DNA of 32,418 bases. Source: Bacillota bacterium. Its GTDB lineage: Bacteria > Bacillota > Sulfobacillia > RBS10-35 > Bu92. The notes beneath the pieces were generated by a model. That model searched no databases, had not been told where the DNA came from, and worked only from the letters and a program-made list of their open reading frames with translations. Shown here in pieces: positions 22,937 through 30,706 of this stretch; within the stretch, counting starts at the first letter, position 1, and the number at the start of each line of letters is the position of its first letter. The DNA is taken from NCBI GenBank assembly GCA_014896375.1, contig JADBKN010000057.1, positions 1-32,418 of the forward strand. The letters are read 5' to 3'. A program made the position numbers and the translations under genes.

Positions 22937-23743
22937 GTGTCCCACTCCACATCCGCCCAAGACCACGCCGGCCGCGTGGCGCTCGTCACGGGCGCGAGCT
23001 CCGGCCTCGGCCGCGCCGTGGCCGAGGAGCTCGCCGCGCGCGGCGCGTCCGTGCTCCTCGCCAGCCGCAACCGCGAAAAGCTCGCTGCGGCCGTCGCCGC
23101 CATCGAGGCGGCCGGCGGGCGCGCCGCCGCCTTCGCCGCCGACATGACCCGGCGCGCCGACATCGAAGCGGCCGTGGCGGCCGCCGTGGAGCGCTTCGGC
23201 GCGCTGGACGCGGTGCTGTTCAACACGGGCGGCCCGAAGCTCGGCAGCTTCCTCTCCCTCACGGACGAGGACTGGCTCGAGGGCATGGACGCCACGCTGC
23301 TCGCCTTCATCCGCACCGTGCGCGCCGCCGTCCCCGTGCTGCGCGCCGCGCCGGACCGCCCGGCGCACATCCTGGCCATCCTGTCCTCGTCGGTCAAGGA
23401 GGGCATCGACAACCTCACGATGTCCAACACCTACCGTCCGGCCATCGCCGCCCTCATCCGTACGTTAGCGAGGGAGCTGGGGCCCCGCCACATCCTCGTC
23501 AACGGCGTGGCGCCCGGCCGCTTCATGACGGAGCGGGTGGTGGAGGTGGACCGCGACGCCGCCGCGCGGCGCGGCATCACCGAAGAGGAGGCGCGCGCGG
23601 AGATGGAGGCGCGCATCCCTCTCGGGCGCTACGGTCGGCCGCGGGAGCTGGGTCGCGTGGCCGCCTTCCTCATGGGCCCCGAGAATACGTACGTGACGGG
23701 CCAGACGCTCCTCGTGGACGGGGGCCTCGTACGCGGGCTCTGA
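22937..23743 (+). CDS. Atypical short-chain dehydrogenase/reductase
   Basis: 268 residues. Rossmann motif TGASSGLG (residues 18-25), NTGG (96-99) in place of NAG, structural Ser150 and a C-terminal FLMGPENTYVTGQTLLVDGG are SDR features. By alignment to the landmark LARELGPRHILVNGVAPG, the catalytic Tyr-xxx-Lys is replaced by S163-xxx-R167 (a Tyr sits at 166). Relatives with LSNSLR at this place are known to me among Bacillota SDRs of unknown activity. It may therefore not be a conventional oxidoreductase. GTG 22937 has GAGGAGG nine bases upstream. Confidence 0.82.
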   Translation: MSHSTSAQDHAGRVALVTGASSGLGRAVAEELAARGASVLLASRNREKLAAAVAAIEAAGGRAAAFAADMTRRADIEAAVAAAVERFGALDAVLFNTGGPKLGSFLSLTDEDWLEGMDATLLAFIRTVRAAVPVLRAAPDRPAHILAILSSSVKEGIDNLTMSNTYRPAIAALIRTLARELGPRHILVNGVAPGRFMTERVVEVDRDAAARRGITEEEARAEMEARIPLGRYGRPRELGRVAAFLMGPENTYVTGQTLLVDGGLVRGL

Positions 23744-23839
23744 AGGCGATACCTTCCCTTGGAAGATCATGCCCGCGCCCCCCCGATCGTAGAGTCAATC
23801 CCAGAGGAACGGTGCAGGGAGCTGACAGACACGATCGGA

Positions 23840-25186
23840 GTGTGGGTCGGCAAGAGCAGCCGCGTCCTGCTCCGCCTGGTCGGCCGCCGGGCGACGAGCT
23901 TCCCCGGTCTCCTGGCGCTGCGCGTCTCCCCGCGCCTCATGCGCAGGCTGGGGCGCCAGCTCCGCTCCTGCACGGTGGTCACGGGCACGAACGGCAAGAC
24001 GACGACCTCCGTGATGCTCGCCACCGTCTTCCGTTCCAAGGGGCCCTGCGTGCACAACGCCTCCGGCGCCAACCTGCGCCAGGGGCTGATGAACGCCCTC
24101 ATCACCTCGGCGGACTGGCGCGGCCGGCTGCGCGCCGACCGCGCCGTCTTCGAGGTGGATGAGGCCACCCTGCCGCTCGTGGCGGCCGACCTGCCGATCG
24201 ACTTCGTCGCCGTCACGAACGTCTTCCGGGACCAGCTCGACCGCTACGGGGAGATCGACACGGCCCTGCAGCTCATCATCGACGGCATCCGCCGCACGCG
24301 CGCAACGGCCGTGCTCAACGCCGACGACCCCCTCGCGCGCCACATCGGCCTGCGCTGCGGCCGCCCGACCGTCTATTTCGGCATGGCGCGCCAGCTGGCG
24401 CGGCCGCCGGAGCGGGAGCAGACGCGCGACGGCGAAGCCTGCCTGCGCTGCGGCCACCGCCTGCGCTACGACGGCTACTTCTACGGCCAGCTGGGGCTCT
24501 ACTGGTGCAGCCACTGCCGTTTCGCGCGGCCGCCCCTGGACTTCACAGGCCTCTATGACGGCACCGCGCTCCACGTGACGGAGGGGCGCTCCGGCCCCGA
24601 GACCTACGAGCTGCCCGTGCGCGGCCTCTTCAACGCCTATAACGCCCTCTGCGCCATCGCGGTGGCGCGCCTCAACGGCTTCCGCCCCGCGGAGATCGCC
24701 GCCGCGCTGAAGCGCTACCGTGGGCCGGCCGGCCGCATGCAGGTCTTCGCCACCGAGCCGGTCTCCATCCTTAGCCTCATCAAGAATCCGGCCGGCTGCG
24801 ACTCCATCCTGCAGGCCATCTGCCGCGAGCCGGGCCCGAAGGTGCTCTGCGTGGCCATCAACGATCGCGCCGCCGACGGCCGCGACGTATCCTGGCTGTG
24901 GGACGCGGACTGGGAGCTCGTCCCCGAGAGGTGCGGCGTGGCACAATGCGTCACGACGGGCACGCGGGCGGAGGACATGGCGGTGCGCCTGAAGTACGCC
25001 GGTTACCCGACCGGCCGGATCGAGACTACCCCCGACCTGGAGGACGGGATCCGGCGGGCGCTGCGGGCGGCGCGTGCGCTGGGGGGCCTGCCGGTGCACG
25101 TGCTCACGACGTACACGGCGCTGCACGAGGCGGCGCGGATCCTGGAGAGCCTCGCGGCGGAAGCGGCCGCGCCGGAGCGCCCGTAG
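23840..25186 (+). CDS. murT: Lipid II isoglutaminyl synthase, MurT subunit
   Basis: About 448 residues. Mur-ligase P-loop TGTNGKTTT (near residue 50), FEVDEATLP, VAVTNVFRDQLDRYGEID and the C-terminal DUF1727 domain with KNPAGCDSIL and INDRAADGRDVSWLWDADWE. A zinc-ribbon insert is visible (CLRCGH ... WCSHC), as in staphylococcal MurT. With GatD it converts the D-glutamate of lipid II to D-isoglutamine, using ATP. The start is uncertain: the frame opens at TTG 23759 without SD; CTG 23822 lies against AGGGAG; GTG 23840 is the nearest conventional codon that fits family length. gatD follows after 29 bp. Confidence 0.9.
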   Translation: MWVGKSSRVLLRLVGRRATSFPGLLALRVSPRLMRRLGRQLRSCTVVTGTNGKTTTSVMLATVFRSKGPCVHNASGANLRQGLMNALITSADWRGRLRADRAVFEVDEATLPLVAADLPIDFVAVTNVFRDQLDRYGEIDTALQLIIDGIRRTRATAVLNADDPLARHIGLRCGRPTVYFGMARQLARPPEREQTRDGEACLRCGHRLRYDGYFYGQLGLYWCSHCRFARPPLDFTGLYDGTALHVTEGRSGPETYELPVRGLFNAYNALCAIAVARLNGFRPAEIAAALKRYRGPAGRMQVFATEPVSILSLIKNPAGCDSILQAICREPGPKVLCVAINDRAADGRDVSWLWDADWELVPERCGVAQCVTTGTRAEDMAVRLKYAGYPTGRIETTPDLEDGIRRALRAARALGGLPVHVLTTYTALHEAARILESLAAEAAAPERP

Positions 25187-25215
25187 GCGCGCCGTCGCGT
25201 GGGAGGCTGCGCACC

Positions 25216-25938
25216 CTGCGCATCGCCCACCTCTACCCGGACGTGCTGAACCTCTACGCCGACCGCGGCAACGTGCAGACGCTCCTGCGGCGCTGCGAGT
25301 GGCGCGGCCTGCACGCGCACGTCACCCCCGTCCGCCGCCATGACGAGGTCCGCCTGCGGGACTACCACCTGGTGCTCATCGGCGGCGGCTCCGACCGCGA
25401 ACAGGCGCTCGTGGCCGAGGCGCTGCGGCGCCGCCGGCGCGAGTGGAAGGCGGCCGTCGAGGACGGCCTGCCGGTGCTCGCGGTGTGCGGCGGCTACCAG
25501 CTTCTTGGAGAATACTACCAGCTGCCGGACGGCACGAAGGTGCCCGGCCTCGAGCTTCTCGACCTCGTCACCACGGCCGGCCGGCCGCGGCTGATCGGCA
25601 ACATCGCGATCGAGTCGCCCGAAGTGGGCACCGTCGTCGGCTTTGAAAACCACGGCGGCCGCACCGTCCACCGGCACGCGCCGCTCGGCACCGTGCTGCG
25701 CGGCCACGGCAACAACGGCCGCGACGGCTACGAGGGCGTGCGCTACCGGAACGTCGTCGGCACCTACATCCACGGCCCGCTCCTACCCAAGAACCCGCGC
25801 CTCGCCGACTTCCTCCTGTCCCTCGCCGCCGCGTACGCGGGGGTCGCGGTGGACTTCCCACCCCTGGATGACGAGTTGGAGTGGGCCGCCCACCGCGCCT
25901 TCCTCACGCGGCACGCGGGCGTGCGCGGCCCGCGCTGA
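25216..25938 (+). CDS. gatD: Lipid II isoglutaminyl synthase, GatD glutaminase subunit
   Basis: About 240 residues, class I glutamine amidotransferase-like. LRIAHLYPDVLNLYADRGN is the GatD N-terminus, IGGGSDREQ follows, the nucleophile is C91 (LAVCGGYQLLGEYY) and the catalytic His is H186 (TYIHGPLLPKNP). It supplies ammonia to MurT. No in-frame ATG, GTG or TTG occurs anywhere near the conserved N-terminus; the best start is CTG at 25216, nine bases after GGGAGG (CTG 25207 abuts that SD). The next usable upstream codon lies deep in murT. Convergent with metQ. Confidence 0.9.
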   Translation: MRIAHLYPDVLNLYADRGNVQTLLRRCEWRGLHAHVTPVRRHDEVRLRDYHLVLIGGGSDREQALVAEALRRRRREWKAAVEDGLPVLAVCGGYQLLGEYYQLPDGTKVPGLELLDLVTTAGRPRLIGNIAIESPEVGTVVGFENHGGRTVHRHAPLGTVLRGHGNNGRDGYEGVRYRNVVGTYIHGPLLPKNPRLADFLLSLAAAYAGVAVDFPPLDDELEWAAHRAFLTRHAGVRGPR

Positions 25939-25956
25939 GGCTCGCCCAGCGGGGGC

Positions 25957-26826
25957 TCACTTGCAGCCGGAATCCGGGTTCAGCGACTGCGCCGGCACCA
26001 CTGTGCCCGTGTAATGCTGGAGGATGTAGTCCTTGACCTCCGGCGTCACGAGCGCCTTCGCCAGCTCGCAGAGGGCGGGCTTGCCCTTGTCCTCCGCGCG
26101 CACGGCCAGCACGTTGGCGAAGGGCGACTCGGCCCCCTCCTGGATGAGCGGTTTCGGGTCCTTGAGGATGCCGGCCTCCTTCGCCTCCAGCACGTAGTTG
26201 CCGTTGATCGCGGCCGCCGCGAGGTCGTCCAGCGAGCGCGGCAGAAGCTCCGGCTGGATCTCCTCGAACTTGAGGTGCTTCGGGTTGGCGACGATGTCGT
26301 CCACCGTGCTCGTGTAGGAGCCGCCGTTCTTGAGCTGGATGAGGCCCGCCGTCTGCAGGAGAAGGAGCGCCCGCGAGACCGAGGTGGGCGAGTTCGGGAT
26401 GCCGACCGCGTCGCCGTCCTTCAGCTGGTCAAGGCTCTGGATCTTCTTGGAGTACACGCCCATCGGCTCGATGTGCACCTTCGCCAGCCAGACGAGGTTC
26501 GTGCCGTGGTGCTGGTTCCAGTCCTCGAGGTAAGGCACGTGCTGGAAGTAGTTGGCGTCGATGTCGCCGGCCGAGAGCGCCTCGTTCGGCGCGATGTAGT
26601 CCTCGAACTCCTTCACCTCGATGTCGATGCCCTTTTTGGCGAGCATCGGCTTGACGACGTCGTTGAGGATCTCGGCGTGCGGCGTGGGCACGGCGCCGAC
26701 GACGAGGTGCACGCGCTGCGCCTCCGAGGCGCCGGACGCCGCGGAGCCGCCGCCGGCCGGCGCGCTGCCGCAGGCGGAGAGGAGAAGAGCGGCGACGAGG
26801 ACGAGAGCGACGCTGAAACGCTTCAT
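25957..26826 (-). CDS. metQ: Methionine ABC transporter substrate-binding lipoprotein
   Basis: 289 residues of the NlpA/MetQ family. Lipobox LLSAC with C19; then LVVGAVPTPHAEILNDVVKP, FEDYIAPNEALSAGDIDANYFQH and VHIEPMGVYSKKI, which are family hallmarks; PNSPTSVSRALLLLQTAGLI is also typical. It binds D/L-methionine or related ligands outside the membrane. The ATG overlaps the metI stop (ATGA). Confidence 0.92.
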   Translation of the reverse strand: MKRFSVALVLVAALLLSACGSAPAGGGSAASGASEAQRVHLVVGAVPTPHAEILNDVVKPMLAKKGIDIEVKEFEDYIAPNEALSAGDIDANYFQHVPYLEDWNQHHGTNLVWLAKVHIEPMGVYSKKIQSLDQLKDGDAVGIPNSPTSVSRALLLLQTAGLIQLKNGGSYTSTVDDIVANPKHLKFEEIQPELLPRSLDDLAAAAINGNYVLEAKEAGILKDPKPLIQEGAESPFANVLAVRAEDKGKPALCELAKALVTPEVKDYILQHYTGTVVPAQSLNPDSGCK

Positions 26827-27488
26827 GCGATGGACCTCCTTGCGCGGATGTGTTGGGCGATCGTTTCTCCGAGGAACTGGACGGCCTGCACCATGGCGAC
26901 CAGCAGCACGACGGCGCCGAGAAGGATGTCCGCGCGGTACCGCTGGTAGCCCGCGCGGTAGCCGAGGTCGCCCAGCCCGCCGCCGCCGATGGCGCCGGCG
27001 ACGGCAGAGAACTCCAAGAGGCTCACGGTGGCGATCGTGATGCCGAGCACGAGCCCCGGAAGCGCCTCCGGCAGCAGGACCTTGCGCACCATCTGCCAGG
27101 GCGTGGCGCCCATGGAGAGGGCGGCCGTGATCACGCCGGCGTCCACCTCCAAGAGCGCCTGCTCCACAAGGCGCGCCACAAACGGCGTGGCGCCGACGGT
27201 CATCGGCACCACGGCCGCGCGCGTGCCGATGGCCGTGCCCACGATGAGCCGCGTCAGCGGGAAGAGCGCGACCATGAGGATGAGGAAGGGCACCGAGCGC
27301 GCCGTGTTGATGAGCACGCCCAGCGCGCGCTGCAAGGCCGGCAGCGGCATGACGTGCCCTGGGCGCGTGATGACGACGAGCACGCCCAGGGGGAGACCGA
27401 GAAGCGCGGCAAAGAGGACGCTGGCGCCGACCATGTCGAGCGTCTCAAGCGTCGCCTGGGCGAGTTTCGGCCACACGTCGGGGTTCAC
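26823..27488 (-). CDS. metI: Methionine ABC transporter permease
   Basis: 221 residues, about five membrane segments. [21 protein letters not shown] begins the permease domain; the EAA loop is [24 protein letters not shown] and the end [28 protein letters not shown] is typical of MetI. The GTG start overlaps the metN stop by GTGA. Its ATPase partner is truncated in this window, so import may be non-functional unless another MetN exists. Confidence 0.92.
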   Translation of the reverse strand: MNPDVWPKLAQATLETLDMVGASVLFAALLGLPLGVLVVITRPGHVMPLPALQRALGVLINTARSVPFLILMVALFPLTRLIVGTAIGTRAAVVPMTVGATPFVARLVEQALLEVDAGVITAALSMGATPWQMVRKVLLPEALPGLVLGITIATVSLLEFSAVAGAIGGGGLGDLGYRAGYQRYRADILLGAVVLLVAMVQAVQFLGETIAQHIRARRSIA

Positions 27489-28106
27489 GCGATGGCACCC
27501 CCCTCCTGCTGCCGGTAGGCGGCGACGATGCGCCGCGCCGCCTCCGAGCGCGTGTCCTCGATCACCTGCGCCACCGGCCCCACCTCGGCCACACGGCCGT
27601 CGGCGAGCACGGCCACGCGGTCGCAGATGGCCTTCACCACAGACAACTCGTGCGTGATGATCACGATCGTCAGCCCCAGCCGGCGGTGGATCTCTTTAAG
27701 GAGATCGAGGATCTGGCGCGTCGTGACGGGATCCAGCGCGGAGGTCGGCTCGTCGCAGAGCAGCACCTTTGGATGGGCGGCGAGGGCGCGCGCGATGCCC
27801 ACGCGCTGCTGCTGGCCGCCGCTGAGCTGGGCCGGGTAGGCGTCGGCCTTGTCCGCGAGGCCGACAAGCAGCAGCAGCTCCGCCACGCGCCGCCGGATGG
27901 CCTCGCGCGTCCAGCCGCGGATCTCCAGCGGCAGGGCGACATTGCCGGCGGCCGTCCGGGAGCTCAGCAGGTGGAACTGCTGAAAGACCATCCCGATCTC
28001 CTGCCGCGCGCTGCGCAGCTCGCGGCGGGAGAGGCGGGAGAGGTCGCGCCCGTCGATGACGATGCGGCCGCGGTCGGGCCGCTCCAGGAGGTTGAGGCAG
28101 CGCTTC
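27485..28106 (-). pseudogene. metN: Methionine ABC transporter ATPase, 5'-truncated
   Basis: About 207 residues of MetN remain: [17 protein letters not shown], the Q-loop [14 protein letters not shown], signature [16 protein letters not shown], Walker [14 protein letters not shown] and H-loop IITHEL. Missing are the first 40-50 residues, including the Walker A P-loop (expected GxSGAGKST just before RCLNLLERP), without which ATP hydrolysis is lost. The C-terminal NIL domain of long MetN proteins is also absent, which is normal for some. At about 28103-28110 the sequence switches to a gamma-glutamyltransferase remnant on the other strand. The promoter and any S-box leader are gone too. Confidence 0.8.
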
Positions 28107-28107
28107 G

Positions 28108-28321
28108 GACCCTGGCTCCGAGACCTTCGCGCCGGACAGAGGCGCCCCCCGCATCGGCACCATCTGGCGCTCGCCCGACCACGCGCGGACGCTCCGGCGC
28201 ATCGCCGAGAGCGCGGAGGCCTTCTACCGGGGCGAAGCTGGCCGAGCGCATCGACGCTTTCGCCCGCCGGACGGGCGGCTGGCTGCACGCCGGCGACCTG
28301 GCCGCCTTCCGCCCCGGGTGG
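28108..28321 (+). pseudogene. Gamma-glutamyltransferase internal remnant
   Basis: About 70 codons matching the middle of GGT/acylase-type Ntn-hydrolases: [28 protein letters not shown], then in another frame [16 protein letters not shown] and AGDLAAFRP. In GGT these run together (pattern AFYRGELAERI...GG.LT..DLA). One surplus base near 28234-28237 breaks the frame. There is no start, no catalytic Thr region and no 3' end. The fragment is sandwiched between the broken metN and the permease and is in frame with the latter after the frameshift. Confidence 0.65.
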
Positions 28322-28339
28322 GACTTCGCCCTCTCCCGC

Positions 28340-29629
28340 GTGCCGCAGAGCGAGCGACGCGGCGTCGGCGAGATGGTGATGGTGCGGCTCGGCCAGCTGG
28401 CCTGCCTGCCGCTCTTCATGATGGGCGCGGCCCTCGGCGTCGGCATGCGCTTCTGGGACGCCTTCTGGGCGATCCTTCTCGGCACGGTGCTGCTGGAGAT
28501 CGTCTCGGCGCTCATCGGCATCGCGGGCGCGCGGGAAGGCGTGTCCACCTACGTGCTCAGCCGCTGGACCGGCTTCGGCCGCGTGGGCACGACGATCCTC
28601 AGCCTCGTCACGGCGATTTCGGGCATCGGCTGGTTCGGCGTGCAGAACACGGTATTCGCTGAGGGCCTCAACTCCGCATTCGGCGGGCACCTCGGGATGG
28701 TGGCGGCGAACATCATCGCCGCGGCGGTGGTCGTCGTCATCGTGGTCTACGGCTTCCGCTGGCTCAGCTGGACGGCGACGATCGCCGTGCCGGGCTTCCT
28801 CGTGGTCGTGGCGTACGGTCTCGTGAAGATGTTCCAGGGTCATTCGCTCTCCTCGCTGATCGCCTCGGCCCCGCCCGGCGCGGCCATGAGCATCGGCGCC
28901 GGCGCGACGGTCGTGGCGGGCGCGTTCATGGTGGGCGCCATCGCCACGCCGGATATGACGCGCTACATGCGCAGCGGGCGCGACGTCGTGTGGATGACGA
29001 TCATCGCCTTCACCACGGGCGAGATCCTCATGGGCATGACGGCGGTGCTGATGGCGCACGCGACCGGCACCGCGGACGTGGTGACGATTCTGCTGAAGCT
29101 CTCGGGTGTCGTCGGCGGCCTCATGGTGGCGTTCTCGACGATCAAGATCAACGACTGGAACCTCTACGCGCCGTCCCTGGCGATCACGAACCTGTGGGAG
29201 TCGGTCTTCGGGCGGCCGATCAACCGCGCGTGGGTCACGGTGGTCGTGGGGGCGCTGGGCACGGCGCTGGCCATCGGCGGCATCCTCAACCTCTTCGTGC
29301 CGTTCCTGACGCTCCTCGGCGTGACGCTGCCGCCCGTCGGCGGCATCATGATGGCCGACTACTTCATCCTCAAGACGCACCGCAAGGAGCTTGAGGCGAC
29401 GCGCGCGAAGGGCACGCTGCCGTCGTCCTACCCGACGGTGAACGTGGCCTGCCTCGTGGCCTGGGCGGTCGGTTCGGTGACGGGACACGTGGTGACGTGG
29501 GGCATCCCCTCGCTGACGGCGCTGATCGTCGGCGGCGCGGTGTACGTGGTGCTGATGAAGGTGCTGCCGCAGTCGGTCGTGTTCCCGGTGGAGCGGCGGG
29601 CGACTTCGGTGGCGGTGCAGGCGGACTGA
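28340..29629 (+). CDS. Cytosine permease-like NCS1 transporter, 5' end replaced
   Basis: About 429 residues from GTG 28340, 12 membrane segments. Family marks: [14 protein letters not shown] (start of CodB-type proteins), [28 protein letters not shown], the [15 protein letters not shown] helix and [18 protein letters not shown]1 members import cytosine, hydantoin, allantoin or related bases with Na+ or H+. The homology begins at about DFALS (28322), and upstream sequence in the same frame is the GGT remnant with no start codon, so the natural first residues, SD and promoter are missing. GTG 28340 or ATG 28373 lacks an SD. It may be silent. A terminator follows at 29668. Confidence 0.8.
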   Translation: MPQSERRGVGEMVMVRLGQLACLPLFMMGAALGVGMRFWDAFWAILLGTVLLEIVSALIGIAGAREGVSTYVLSRWTGFGRVGTTILSLVTAISGIGWFGVQNTVFAEGLNSAFGGHLGMVAANIIAAAVVVVIVVYGFRWLSWTATIAVPGFLVVVAYGLVKMFQGHSLSSLIASAPPGAAMSIGAGATVVAGAFMVGAIATPDMTRYMRSGRDVVWMTIIAFTTGEILMGMTAVLMAHATGTADVVTILLKLSGVVGGLMVAFSTIKINDWNLYAPSLAITNLWESVFGRPINRAWVTVVVGALGTALAIGGILNLFVPFLTLLGVTLPPVGGIMMADYFILKTHRKELEATRAKGTLPSSYPTVNVACLVAWAVGSVTGHVVTWGIPSLTALIVGGAVYVVLMKVLPQSVVFPVERRATSVAVQAD

Positions 29630-29667
29630 GGCGCGGCGGCAGCGGGGGCAAGTGCGGCGCGCGGCGG

Positions 29668-29700
29668 GCGGCCCGGGACTCGATCCCGGGCCGCTCTTCA
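29668..29700 (+). terminator. Intrinsic terminator after NCS1 permease
   Basis: GCGGCCCGGGA (29668-29678), loop CTCGA, TCCCGGGCCGC (29684-29694): a perfect 11-bp GC stem, then TCTTCA. The tail is only moderately U-rich, but the position 38 bp after the permease stop fits. The minus-strand tail is GC-rich, so it works only in the plus direction. Confidence 0.6.
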
Positions 29701-29701
29701 G

Positions 29702-29710
29702 TGGTACGAT
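29702..29710 (+). promoter_or_regulatory. Extended -10 promoter, nucleotidyltransferase remnant
   Basis: TGG then TACGAT (-10 at 29705-29710), immediately after the terminator hairpin, followed by GGAGG (29721-29725) and GTG 29736. The promoter, SD and start of a small gene are therefore intact although the gene is cut short. Confidence 0.4.
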
Positions 29711-29735
29711 GTCTCCAACCGGAGGCGCGTGGAGC

Positions 29736-29875
29736 GTGGATCTGGAGCAGGTCGTACGAGCCCTGCGCGACGCCCTGGCGTCCGAAACGGACGTGCTTTC
29801 CGCGTGGCTGTTCGGGTCCGCGGCTCGGGGCGCTGCCCGCCAGGATTCGGATCTGGACGTCGCCGTGTGGATGAA
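29736..29875 (+). pseudogene. MNT-type nucleotidyltransferase, 3'-truncated
   Basis: About 46 codons: an N-terminal helix ([15 protein letters not shown]) and [22 protein letters not shown], the GSxxxGxxxxxSDxD motif of minimal nucleotidyltransferases (antitoxins of the MNT/HEPN type). Such proteins are normally 100-140 residues. After about 29875 the reading frame continues to 30152 only as antisense of the VKOR-like remnant, so the native 3' end and any HEPN partner are lost. Confidence 0.65.
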
Positions 29876-30195
29876 GGAGATGGACCAGGGTGACCCAGAG
29901 GCAGAGGGCGCCGACCACGAACAGCTCGGTGTAGACGAGGCTCAGGACGGCCGACGGCGCTCCTCGCCCCCCGCCCAGAGGAAGCGAGACCGCTGGCGGC
30001 GCGCCAGGTGCCAGCACCCCCGCCACCAGGAACCAGACCAGGCCCCGATCGCCACGGGGATGCCCAGTTGCAGAGACTCGCCGGGCTGTCGAGCACGGTG
30101 CCGCAGTCGACCAGCCTCGGCGCGGCAGCCACGCCAGCGCCCAGTGGAGTGAGCGTCAGGTAGGCGGAGACGGCGGCACCGGCACCGGCCAGCCT
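29868..30195 (-). pseudogene. Vitamin K epoxide reductase (VKOR)-like remnant
   Basis: Read on the minus strand in three different frames, the pieces line up as a VKOR domain: LAGAGAAVSAYLTLTPLG, then VDCGTVLDSP, then LQLGIPVAIGAW, then [23 protein letters not shown]. Family proteins have a C near GTVL and a CxxC or CxWC in the last helix; here the second Cys is Val. At least two frameshifts and the lost Cys mean a dead gene. Intact VKORs reoxidise DsbA-like proteins in the membrane. The 3' end runs into the nucleotidyltransferase remnant. Confidence 0.5.
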
Positions 30196-30706
30196 CCCAG
30201 GCGGATGGCCAGCGGCCGGCCGGGGCCAGGTCGGGGCCGGCCCGGCCGACCGGCGGCCCGGGGTGCCTGAAGCGGAGAGTCGCCGCTCACGGAAGCCGGA
30301 CCCCTGACCGCAGGCGAGCTGCACACCTCGGTGCAGGCTGGCCGCCGGCTTCCACCCTGGCAGATGGCGGCGGTCAAGGCCAATCCCCGCCAGCGCGTGG
30401 CCCTGGCCGCGGGCGCCTCCCCTGCGCCACCTCCCGGCGAAGCCCTCCCTGTCTTGCCCTTCAAGACCTCCGGCGAGCGGCGAGCCGACCCAGTACGTCC
30501 TCCCCACGATGAGGAAGGGACGATCCGTCGGGACACGAGGCGGCGGACCCGTCCGCTTCCTCGGGCGTGGGTTGAGCGCGGGTACCGGCCGTCGACCCGC
30601 ACGCGGCCCGCCATCTCGATGGCGCGGACGGCGAGAGGGGCTGCCAGGCTGGCATGGAGAAAGGCAGCCGTCGGCGTGTCCCCCGAGGATGAGGTGATCG
30701 TTCGCG
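30196..30706. other. Gene-poor stretch before hyuA
   Basis: No credible gene. Open frames exist on both strands but show no recognisable domain, no SD and erratic composition (Arg/Pro/Gly rich). A short minus-strand piece (RPFLIVGRTYWVGSPLA, near 30490-30540) looks protein-like but I cannot assign it. Together with the remnants on its left this stretch looks like decayed DNA, also holding the promoter of the next gene. Confidence 0.5.

Noticed and set aside
25928-25956. Imperfect hairpin between the convergent gatD and metQ genes as a bidirectional terminator
   Set aside because: GCCCGCGCTG and CAGCGGGGGC pair with one mismatch, but neither strand has a U-tract and the stem lies largely in gatD coding sequence.
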